Assembly (NCBI GenBank): GCA_017613855.1
Contig: JAGACY010000439.1
Location: 1 to 9,443 of the forward strand
Length of the DNA stretch: 9,443 bases
Source of the DNA: Pseudomonadota bacterium
GTDB taxonomy: Bacteria; Myxococcota; Bradymonadia; UBA4248
Direction: 5' to 3'
Below the pieces are notes generated by a model. That model did not search any database, was not told the DNA's origin, and saw only the letters and a program-made list of their open reading frames with translations. Below, in pieces: positions 1 to 6,211 of the stretch. Every line of letters starts with the position of its first letter. The stretch's first letter is position 1. The position numbers and the translations under genes are program-made.

Positions 1-660
1 CGCAGCTGCCGCAGTTATTCTTATCACTTTGCAAATCTACGCAGCTGCTGCCGCAATCCGTACCACTCTTGCAGCTACATTTGCCCGATAGACATCTCAG
101 ATGATCCTTACACTTGTTACCGCAGGTTCCGCAATTATCCTTATCACTTTGCAAATCTACGCAGCTGCTGCCGCAATCCGTGTTGCTTGTACAACCACAT
201 TTGCCAGATATACAGGCTTGATAATCCTTACATTTATTTCCGCAGCTTCCGCAGTTACTCTTGTCACTCTGCAAATCAACGCAGCTGCTGCCGCAATCCG
301 TGCCGCTCGTGCAGCTACAAATACCTGTGATGCATTCCAGATGTGCTTTACAAGCCGTACCGCAATCACCACAATGTTCCTTGTCTGTCTGCAAATCCGC
401 ACACTTGCTGCCGCAATCCGTACCGCTTACGCAGCCACAGCTGCCTGTGATACAGTCCTGATAATCTTTGCAAGCCGCACCGCACTTACCACAATGTTCT
501 TTGTCGGTCTGCAAATCCGCGCACTTGCTGTCGCAATCCGTACCGCTCACGCAGCCGCAGTTGCCTGTGATACAGTCCTGATAATCTTTGCATTGAATAC
601 TGCAACCACCGCAATAATTCTTATTGCTGTCAAAATCGTTGACACACACACCGCCGCAGT
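1..660 (-). repeat. In-frame 120-base tandem repeat array (40-residue, 8-Cys Stig1-like units)
   Basis: Five and a half units of exactly 120 bases: 541-660 (most diverged), 421-540, 301-420, 181-300, 61-180 and 1-60. The plus-strand mark GCAATCCGT falls at 53, 173, 293, 413 and 533. In the protein, cysteines follow C-x3-C-x9-C-x2-C-x3-C-x5-C-x4-C-x1-C-x5 and repeat. Units nearer the left edge resemble each other most: bases 1-60 match 121-180 at 56 of 60 positions, and a 20-base block is identical at 41-60, 161-180 and 281-300. This fits recent expansion by unequal crossover or slippage. The array continues outside the window, so the copy number is unknown. Confidence 0.9.
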
Positions 661-2605
661 CTACGTATGCAGCATCACACTCACAGACGTACCCCTCTTC
701 TGTTTTAACGCAGTAAGCATTCTCCTGGCACTTCACATCCGGAGCACCACAATGTTCTTCATCATCGATTTGACATATTTCCGGTGCCTCAGGATCTTCA
801 GGATCTGGCGCCAAATGATAGCCATCCTCGCATGCCTTGGTCACGCAATAGGCTTGCGTTCCAGTTTCATCCTGGACACACTCGACATCCACGGCATTAT
901 CCACCCAACATGAATGTTCATGCTCGTTGCAATCAAGATCCGTATCTTCTTCACAGATTGCCTTTTCTGCATACACATGATAGCCGGGTTCACACGAGTC
1001 AATAATACATTTCCCGGCTTCTTCATCACAAGTGGCATCCACGACATTTGCAATTTCTGCACAATTTTTTCCATGCTCACCACAATTTTCAGGAGTATTC
1101 AACTCACATTCCATACCGTTGGGGTGAAAATGATCTTCACATGCGGTTACACCACACTTCGCATAATAACACCCGACATCAAGCGCATGATCGATTGTTT
1201 CCTCGAACAGGCATGTCTTGCCGCATTCCCCGCAATTGTGTAAATCATTAATGATATCCGTACAGCCTCCCCCATTTTCACCGCAGCTCACCCATCCTGC
1301 TTTACACTGACATGTCCCCATATAGCAGACTTCACTGTATTCATCACAGTCTGCACATGCCTCTTCAACACATTGTGTTTGCCCCTGCGAAACAGCAAAA
1401 CCATACTTGCATGCCTTTACAATACATTGACCATCAGATCCGCATACGACCTCTTTACTCTCAGGTATCTCCGTGCAATTCCGCACGACATCATCCCCAA
1501 CAGCATCACGGGGGGCACAGCTTTCTATCGTATTTTTACGGCATTCATAATCTTGAGTTATTTCATTCAGTTCAAGATGGAAATTCTCTTGGCAGGATTG
1601 AATGACACATACGCCGGTCTTATCACAGTCGGCTTCATCAACATTCGGAAGTGCCAGACAATCGATGCAGGATTCACCGCAAGCTTCTTTTGTATTTTTA
1701 CAACGATGCCGATCATTGGAACACAAGCCTGGCTCATCACATTCATACGGCACACAAGCCCCATTCATGCAGACCTCGTTGCTGCCGCATGCTTCACAGG
1801 ATTCACCACAGTGTTCCGGGCTATGTAAAATATCGACACAATTTTTGTTCTTCCCGCACGTTTTGAATCCTTCACCACACACACAACTGCCGTCCTGACA
1901 AATCATCCCATTTTCACAAGCAATTCCATGCCAATTGGCAGACATTTGATCGGGATTCGAGCAGTCCCCTTTTGCACCGCAATACTCAGAATCATTCATA
2001 GGATTGACACAATGGCGTTGATTGTCTTTTCCGCAATACAACAACGTCCCTGAGCATGACTGCACACAACCGTACGCCCCCATTATTTCATCCGGATTCA
2101 ATTTATCAGTATAACTTTCATCGTATGTGCAAACATCATATTTAATAGGACAACTGTTCGATGATTTATAGGAAGCCAATTCCTCCGGCGTTACTGCTGT
2201 ACCATAGTAATCTCGAACAAACGCAATCTCCAGGTTTACGTCACTTCCCTCAGCAAGTACCCCGTGATCGCGATAATGCTTACAATGTACATAGTTCTGC
2301 TTAAGGCGCTCATAACCACTGCTTAAACAGGGCATCAGATTGCCATTGCACTTCCATTGCCCGGAGCCATCTTCAAGTTCACTGCATTCACCGCAGGATT
2401 TTGCAAAATCGGACATATCCGAAGAAAACAAAACGTAGTCTTCATAACAGTCCATATTCGCAAAAACAACATGACGTCCTTCAGCTGAATTCTTGAGATG
2501 CCCCGGCGGACATATATCTCCGCGTTCTTCGATACTCTCCAAAACGCAGCCTGCCAATGAAACGCAAACGATTCCGAGCATACAAGCTATCAATTTTTTC
2601 ATCAT
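1..2605 (-). CDS. Large cysteine-rich Stig1-like repeat lipoprotein, partial (C-terminus beyond the window)
   Basis: The frame stays open for 868 codons from ATG at 2605 to the left edge. Residues 1-20 are a lipoprotein signal peptide with lipobox L-A-G-C (Cys20 would be lipidated); Val at +2 does not suggest inner-membrane retention, so an outer-membrane or surface location is likely. Residues 21 to about 230 form a domain I cannot assign; it aligns by eye with the N-terminus of the neighbouring 770-residue lipoprotein (both begin CVL..IE.RG..CPP and share YR..GVL, FV+D and CP..Y..C.Y). Residues 230-648 hold cysteine-rich modules, including five copies of a C-4-C motif followed by a GYH-like turn. 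From about residue 649, 40-residue Stig1-like units (PF04885-like, CVDLQSD..NCG.CG) with eight cysteines each repeat to the edge. Such repeats are normally extracellular and disulfide-bonded. The start is set by AGGGG 7 bases upstream; a second ATG follows at once. An adhesin or surface-stalk role is a guess; no enzymatic motif is visible. Confidence 0.8.
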   Translation of the reverse strand, partial: MMKKLIACMLGIVCVSLAGCVLESIEERGDICPPGHLKNSAEGRHVVFANMDCYEDYVLFSSDMSDFAKSCGECSELEDGSGQWKCNGNLMPCLSSGYERLKQNYVHCKHYRDHGVLAEGSDVNLEIAFVRDYYGTAVTPEELASYKSSNSCPIKYDVCTYDESYTDKLNPDEIMGAYGCVQSCSGTLLYCGKDNQRHCVNPMNDSEYCGAKGDCSNPDQMSANWHGIACENGMICQDGSCVCGEGFKTCGKNKNCVDILHSPEHCGESCEACGSNEVCMNGACVPYECDEPGLCSNDRHRCKNTKEACGESCIDCLALPNVDEADCDKTGVCVIQSCQENFHLELNEITQDYECRKNTIESCAPRDAVGDDVVRNCTEIPESKEVVCGSDGQCIVKACKYGFAVSQGQTQCVEEACADCDEYSEVCYMGTCQCKAGWVSCGENGGGCTDIINDLHNCGECGKTCLFEETIDHALDVGCYYAKCGVTACEDHFHPNGMECELNTPENCGEHGKNCAEIANVVDATCDEEAGKCIIDSCEPGYHVYAEKAICEEDTDLDCNEHEHSCWVDNAVDVECVQDETGTQAYCVTKACEDGYHLAPDPEDPEAPEICQIDDEEHCGAPDVKCQENAYCVKTEEGYVCECDAAYVDCGGVCVNDFDSNKNYCGGCSIQCKDYQDCITGNCGCVSGTDCDSKCADLQTDKEHCGKCGAACKDYQDCITGSCGCVSGTDCGSKCADLQTDKEHCGDCGTACKAHLECITGICSCTSGTDCGSSCVDLQSDKSNCGSCGNKCKDYQACISGKCGCTSNTDCGSSCVDLQSDKDNCGTCGNKCKDHLRCLSGKCSCKSGTDCGSSCVDLQSDKNNCGSC
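773..1609 (-). repeat. Second repeat class: five irregular C-x4-C-x-x-G-Y-H cysteine modules
   Basis: Within the partial lipoprotein, five short segments share a C[VIG][IVT]x[AS]C start, then usually [DP]G[YF]H (EDH or ENF variants occur), and a closing Cys. They lie at 1541-1609, 1370-1426, 1106-1156, 953-1009 and 773-847 on the minus strand. Most are preceded by a linker with the pattern C..IANVVDATC or similar and followed by an acidic C-terminal turn. Related segments occur three times in the 770-residue neighbour (residues 337-357, 390-407 and 482-499). Unlike the 120-base array they are irregularly spaced and diverged, so they are an older repeat class. No family name can be assigned by eye. 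Confidence 0.5.
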
Positions 2606-2612
2606 CGTAGAG

Positions 2613-2617
2613 CCCCT
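2613..2617 (-). promoter_or_regulatory. Ribosome binding site of the partial lipoprotein
   Basis: On the minus strand AGGGG stands 7 bases before ATG at 2605 and 10 before the in-frame ATG at 2602. It supports the upstream ATG. No convincing -35/-10 pair was found between this gene and the preceding one. Confidence 0.6.
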
Positions 2618-2694
2618 ATAAATTTAACATTGTTCACATTTGGCGCGACCAGAAACTTCTCAAAACCTGCATTGTCATTGATTACTTTTCATAT

Positions 2695-2764
2695 AACCGT
2701 CCTATGGTGCGCCTCACCATACGGACGGTTTTCGACGCTATGGCCTGTGGCCATACGCGGCGAA
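2695..2764. repeat. Pair of abutting bulged-C hairpins between the two lipoprotein genes
   Basis: Hairpin 1 (2695-2730, plus strand): outer arm AACCGTCC, inner arm TATGGTG, loop CGCCT, inner arm CACCATA, unpaired C2722, outer arm GGACGGTT. Hairpin 2 (2731-2764) starts on the very next base: TTCGACGC, TATGGCC, loop TGT, GGCCATA, unpaired C2756, GCGGCGAA, with one A-G mismatch. Hairpin 2 begins (in transcription) 14 bases past the stop of the 770-residue lipoprotein, so the pair may act at that transcript's 3' end, for example as a processing or stability element. There is no good U-run after it on the minus strand, so it is not a standard intrinsic terminator. A second pair of the same plan lies at 9301-9379, which suggests a dispersed REP-like element. 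Confidence 0.7.
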
Positions 2765-2777
2765 ATGATAAATACCA

Positions 2778-5090
2778 TCACTCACAAACATCAAAAGAAT
2801 TATTTTTCGTTATTTCAACATAATCACTCATTACATACCCAAAACATTTATCACCACAAAAAACGCCATACCAGCCATTGCCGGGATTTAAATCATAAAT
2901 ACAAATATTAGGGTGATCTGTATCAAAAGAATCTATTTCCCCATGATCTGTATTCATTTCACCTCTACACCTTAATCTTTTTGTATCTTTAATCACACCT
3001 TCAGCCACACAGGGAACCGTATCAGCAAGCGCTGCCGAAATATAGGCTATTTCACCATTATACAGCATTCGGTAATTCTTCTTTCCACTATCATGATAAC
3101 CATAGACTTTATGTGTATTTTTATATCCGGGGGTGTTTTCCAGAAGTCTGTGATCTTTTGCGGATTTAATATCGGTAGATCCATTACAAATTTTAATAGG
3201 AAGTGTAGAATTTCTGCACTCGCCACCGCATTTTTGCTGATTCGAATCACACACAGAGGTATTCACACAACTGCACGCAGATCCACTACATTCGCATTTG
3301 CCGGATTCACAACGATGACCACAAGCCCCACAATCTGTGGCACTATTTAGCTGAATACAACCACTGCCGCAATCTTCATAACCGGCAGAGCATTCACATG
3401 CTTGATTGACACACGTCTTCCCCCCCGAGCATGCAGTCTCACAACTGCCGCAATGGTTGTTATCATTGAGCTCATAACAAAGATTGCCACATTGACGTAA
3501 CCCTGAAGGACAAACACAGTTCAACGCTTTGCATTCCAAATCACCCGGACATTCCGTCCCGCCATCCTCACACTTTTGAGGAAGTACGGGGACACATGCC
3601 TCCCCACTCGAATCGGGTTGATAGTTCCCTGTGCACGTCGCCAAACACTTTGTCCCATTGCACGAATAGCTTTTCACCCCCTCCGCTTGAGGTTTTGTCT
3701 GGCAGTTCTCCTCACAACTTCCGCAGTGTTCATCGGAATCTAGTGAAACACAGTTACTACTGCCACAATAAGCCTTGCCTTCTGGGCATTCACATACAGA
3801 ATCATGGCATGTCGCACCACCTGAGCAAAGATTCCCCCCATCTTCACATTTTTGCCCACTCTGTGGCTCGCAATGCCCGCCACCCTGATCCATATATCCG
3901 GACTGGCATTGAATAAACTCACATTGCCCCGCATCATTGCATTTTACATCCGCATTCGGATACAACTCTTTGCAAAACGTCAAATCTTCGGAACTACACA
4001 CTGTATCATAATCTTTTACGCAAACGGTTTCATCCTCCGTCGTAACCAAATTATACCCATCCATGCACGATTTGACTTCACACTTTCCTATATTTATTTT
4101 GCATTCTGCACTCTCCACCCCCAATGTCCCTTTCATTTGGGTACAATTCGTACAGGATTTGCCACAAAATTCATTAGAATTTTCGCAATTATTCTTACTG
4201 CACACTGGATAATCCACGTGTTGACAAACATCAGCTTTACAAACACCACCATCACAAAATTCATTTGCATCGCAGGCTTTACACTCGGAACCGCAATATT
4301 TTTCATTATTCGTTGTATTGACACAATGCGTACCATTGTCATCACGGCATTCTGTCAATCCCGATTCACATTTGCAACGCCCTGAATGACAAGCAGCACC
4401 ATATTCGCAATGTTCACCCAACCAATTGTCGCTGTTCACAGTAGAGTCAATACACCCCCCTTTGGCGCCGCAAAAACGATCATCCGAAGCAGGATCGACA
4501 CAAGTCAACTTGCCATCTGACGCACAATAGAGCATCGGCTCCTCGCATCTCGCCATACATCCGTAACCGCCTACCTGTTGACCTGAACTGTTCTGGAATC
4601 CATCAAAATAATAGCACTGACTGTAATCCGGCGGACAAAATTGTTTTAATTCAAATCCATCAAGATCGCTCGGATCGATATCATGCCCAAAGTGATCCTT
4701 TACAAAAGCGATCACGCCATCTCCGGTTCTGTCCAACACACCGTTCTTTCGGTAATGATCGCATAAAGCATACGCACGCCACATAACCAAATCATCGTGC
4801 AAGCATTGCATGCCCACTTCTTTACCGCATACATACGCACCTTCATCATTACTTGTGCAGTACTGGCATGTTGTAACAGAATCACCCGCACTTTCTTCAG
4901 GAACGACAATATCTTCCTGAAAACACTGAAAATAATGAAACGGGATATAAGCCTGCTGCCGAATATCATCCATGAGAACGGGCGGACACAGCTCTCCTCG
5001 GTTTTCGATGTCTTTGAGCACACATCCTGACATTCCCAAAACACATCCAATAACTGCAAATTGATATAATGCCGGTTTTTTGCGATTCAT
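2778..5090 (-). CDS. Cysteine-rich lipoprotein with C-terminal SH3-like domain (770 aa)
   Basis: The signal peptide ends at lipobox M-S-G-C (Cys23 lipidated, Val at +2), predicting an outer-membrane or surface lipoprotein. Residues 24 to about 235 match the unassigned N-terminal domain of the downstream lipoprotein. Residues 236-620 are cysteine-rich, with Stig1-like units near 436-475, 527-565 and 567-603 (patterns such as DEHCGSC, NNHCGSC and DCGACGHRC). A module beginning QKCEDGG occurs twice (from 413 and from 505), an internal duplication. Residues about 660-760 resemble a bacterial SH3-like domain: VYGYHD at its start and NGWYGVFCGDKCFGYV..DYVEI at its end, with an insertion between. 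Bacterial SH3 domains often bind peptidoglycan or peptides; the ligand here is unknown. This end of the gene is richer in A+T than the middle. ATG at 5090 has GAGAG 7 bases upstream. The gene follows a 459-base gap after a terminator, so it probably has its own promoter; 172 bases separate it from its paralogue. Confidence 0.8.
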   Translation of the reverse strand: MNRKKPALYQFAVIGCVLGMSGCVLKDIENRGELCPPVLMDDIRQQAYIPFHYFQCFQEDIVVPEESAGDSVTTCQYCTSNDEGAYVCGKEVGMQCLHDDLVMWRAYALCDHYRKNGVLDRTGDGVIAFVKDHFGHDIDPSDLDGFELKQFCPPDYSQCYYFDGFQNSSGQQVGGYGCMARCEEPMLYCASDGKLTCVDPASDDRFCGAKGGCIDSTVNSDNWLGEHCEYGAACHSGRCKCESGLTECRDDNGTHCVNTTNNEKYCGSECKACDANEFCDGGVCKADVCQHVDYPVCSKNNCENSNEFCGKSCTNCTQMKGTLGVESAECKINIGKCEVKSCMDGYNLVTTEDETVCVKDYDTVCSSEDLTFCKELYPNADVKCNDAGQCEFIQCQSGYMDQGGGHCEPQSGQKCEDGGNLCSGGATCHDSVCECPEGKAYCGSSNCVSLDSDEHCGSCEENCQTKPQAEGVKSYSCNGTKCLATCTGNYQPDSSGEACVPVLPQKCEDGGTECPGDLECKALNCVCPSGLRQCGNLCYELNDNNHCGSCETACSGGKTCVNQACECSAGYEDCGSGCIQLNSATDCGACGHRCESGKCECSGSACSCVNTSVCDSNQQKCGGECRNSTLPIKICNGSTDIKSAKDHRLLENTPGYKNTHKVYGYHDSGKKNYRMLYNGEIAYISAALADTVPCVAEGVIKDTKRLRCRGEMNTDHGEIDSFDTDHPNICIYDLNPGNGWYGVFCGDKCFGYVMSDYVEITKNNSFDVCE

Positions 5091-5127
5091 AATTCAGCTC
5101 TCAAACGGGCAGACCAATGCCACTTGA

Positions 5128-5138
5128 GCTATAATAGC
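5128..5138 (-). promoter_or_regulatory. Possible -10 element in a short palindrome, upstream of the 770-aa lipoprotein
   Basis: The 11-base palindrome GCTATAATAGC contains TATTAT on the minus strand (plus 5131-5136), 5 of 6 matches to a sigma70 -10 box. Transcription would begin near 5124 and leave a leader of about 33 bases. No good -35 box lies 16-18 bases upstream, so an activator would probably be needed. Weak call. Confidence 0.25.
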
Positions 5139-5189
5139 ATAAATACTAAAAAATCATAGGTTTAGTCCGTATTTCACCCGATAAACAAT

Positions 5190-5218
5190 CATCACCATTC
5201 GGTGGTGTTTCGTTTTTT
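5190..5218 (+). terminator. Plus-strand terminator-like hairpin with no plus-strand gene
   Basis: CATCACC (5190-5196), loop ATTC, GGTGGTG (5201-5207, one T-G wobble), then TTTCGTTTTTT. The U-run is on the plus strand only. No plus-strand gene is seen in the window, so it may stop antisense transcription rising out of the lipoprotein gene, or may be a chance structure. Confidence 0.4.
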
Positions 5219-5509
5219 AGACACCCAGTCATCCACAGAGGAATTTAGTTCCGATCCCTCATTACAATTGAGGATACACTGACTTGATCAACCTATACAT
5301 CTGAATCTATGCTTAAATTGCCATTCATTTTATCGCAATTCAAAACATCACGATTCACATTGTCACATGCATCCTGGCGCATTATCAGGGGCGCAGCACA
5401 TGAGAAGGCAAGGGGGGAAGACACAGACAACGGCACGGATAGCCGCACAGGGTGCCTCCCACAGCCCCAAATACAAACACTTTGCACCGTATTTCACAGC
5501 AAACAAAGC

Positions 5510-5541
5510 AAAAAAGCCAGGTTCTATCGAAGTCCCTGGCT
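5510..5541 (-). terminator. Intrinsic terminator after the small secreted protein gene
   Basis: On the minus strand the arm AGCCAGG (plus 5541-5535) pairs with CCTGGCT (plus 5521-5515) around a 13-base loop that can itself pair in part (TTC with GAA), followed directly by a T run (plus A5515-5510). It starts 8 bases past the stop at 5550 and ends the transcript of that gene and probably of the GltJ/AgmX-like gene upstream of it. Confidence 0.75.
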
Positions 5542-5549
5542 ATAATTTC

Positions 5550-6149
5550 TTAGTTCAGAGCAAATGCTGCAACAACATCCGTATTGACGGGCCAATCACC
5601 ATCGAGTTTTTGGTTCAGCAGAATCACAACGCGCTTGCTGTCTGGCGTCCAGAAGGCATTTTTTATGCTGATTTGTGCAACTTTTGTTTTAGTGGGATTG
5701 GAGAATATCGGAGCATAGCCGAGAGTCATTGACTGCTCGCCAGCCGAAAGTGTCAGCTGCATATTCTCACCAATAACCATGCCCCCCAGCTGATACCCTG
5801 CAGGCGCAACCAATCCGGGAACATAATTACCATTGATGCCATAAACGGAGACTTCTTTCGACTTGAGCGCCTTTTCGAGGGACGATCCATTTAAAGGATA
5901 AACGAGCGTCGGACCCTGGCCCCCCACTTTGTATATAACGAGTGATTTTCCGGAAAGTTTGCTCCCCTGGACGATTGCATAAAAATCGGGATTAAAACCG
6001 AACCCGACAAAGTCCATGGTTATTTTGTCAGTATCCTGTGCAACAGCATCTGCCGGAGAAGTGCTGACGGCTGCAAAACCGGCAACGGCGAGACAAGCAG
6101 CAATGGCAACAGAAGAAAGGATTTTCAGGTATTTGTGTTGAGTTTTCAT
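5550..6149 (-). CDS. Small secreted protein of unknown function (199 aa)
   Basis: Residues 1-35 form a typical Sec signal peptide: a basic start (KTQHKYLK), a hydrophobic core from about residue 10 to 28 and an A-D-A site before Val36. Cys19 lies inside the hydrophobic core without a lipobox, so this is not a lipoprotein. The mature part (about 164 residues) looks beta-rich and has no membrane segment. Two stretches, FVGFGFNPDFYAIVQ near residue 47 and FWTPDSKRVVIL near residue 166, recall the SPDG-type strands of TolB-like or DUF2259-like secreted proteins; this likeness is weak and made by eye. ATG at 6149 has a strong GGGAGG 6 bases upstream. The gene begins 62 bases after the GltJ/AgmX-like stop with no terminator between them and is followed by an intrinsic terminator, so it is likely its operon partner, possibly acting in the same periplasmic assembly. 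I do not recognise the family with confidence. Confidence 0.75.
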   Translation of the reverse strand: MKTQHKYLKILSSVAIAACLAVAGFAAVSTSPADAVAQDTDKITMDFVGFGFNPDFYAIVQGSKLSGKSLVIYKVGGQGPTLVYPLNGSSLEKALKSKEVSVYGINGNYVPGLVAPAGYQLGGMVIGENMQLTLSAGEQSMTLGYAPIFSNPTKTKVAQISIKNAFWTPDSKRVVILLNQKLDGDWPVNTDVVAAFALN

Positions 6150-6155
6150 ACATAA

Positions 6156-6161
6156 CCTCCC
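6156..6161 (-). promoter_or_regulatory. Ribosome binding site of the small secreted protein
   Basis: GGGAGG on the minus strand, 6 bases before ATG at 6149. It is the strongest Shine-Dalgarno match in the window and suggests this gene is translated well. Confidence 0.75.
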
Positions 6162-6211
6162 AAAGAAAGCGTAACCGCAGGAGAGATAATATCAAAAATT
6201 CATGCCAACTA

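Larger units (their letters stand above)
5091..5549. other. Non-coding stretch between the small secreted protein gene and the 770-aa lipoprotein gene
   Basis: This 459-base gap holds, from right to left, the terminator of the upstream gene (5510-5541), a plus-strand terminator-like hairpin (5190-5218) and a -10-like palindrome near the lipoprotein start (5128-5138). The 11-mer CCGTATTTCAC occurs twice, at 5167-5177 and 5487-5497, exactly 320 bases apart. The bases 5220-5486 show no coding sequence I can support; a minus-strand GTG-initiated frame at 5293-5487 lacks a ribosome binding site. A small RNA or a long leader cannot be excluded. Confidence 0.6.

Noticed and set aside
1..660. The 120-base repeats as a CRISPR array
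   Set aside because: There are no repeat-spacer units; the whole 120 bases repeats, stays in frame and encodes a regular 8-cysteine module.
101..913. A 270-codon plus-strand open frame opposite the cysteine repeats
   Set aside because: It is the mirror of the 120-base array: its hydrophobic, alanine-rich translation repeats with the same 120-base period because it reads the complement of Cys, Gly and Ser codons. It has no separate ribosome site and lies opposite a lipoprotein frame with clear family features.
2695..2764. The bulged hairpins as integron attC sites
   Set aside because: The foot sequences do not fit RYYYAAC and GTTRRRY, and no integrase or gene cassette is near.
5105..5130. 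A sigma54-like TGGCAT...TGC sequence upstream of the 770-residue lipoprotein
   Set aside because: The spacing between the GG and GC elements is one base shorter than the sigma54 pattern requires.
5293..5487. A 64-residue minus-strand frame starting at GTG, with an AFSC segment that might pass for a lipobox
   Set aside because: There is no ribosome site before the GTG, the lipobox is poor, the N-terminus lacks a normal signal-peptide start and no family resemblance is visible.
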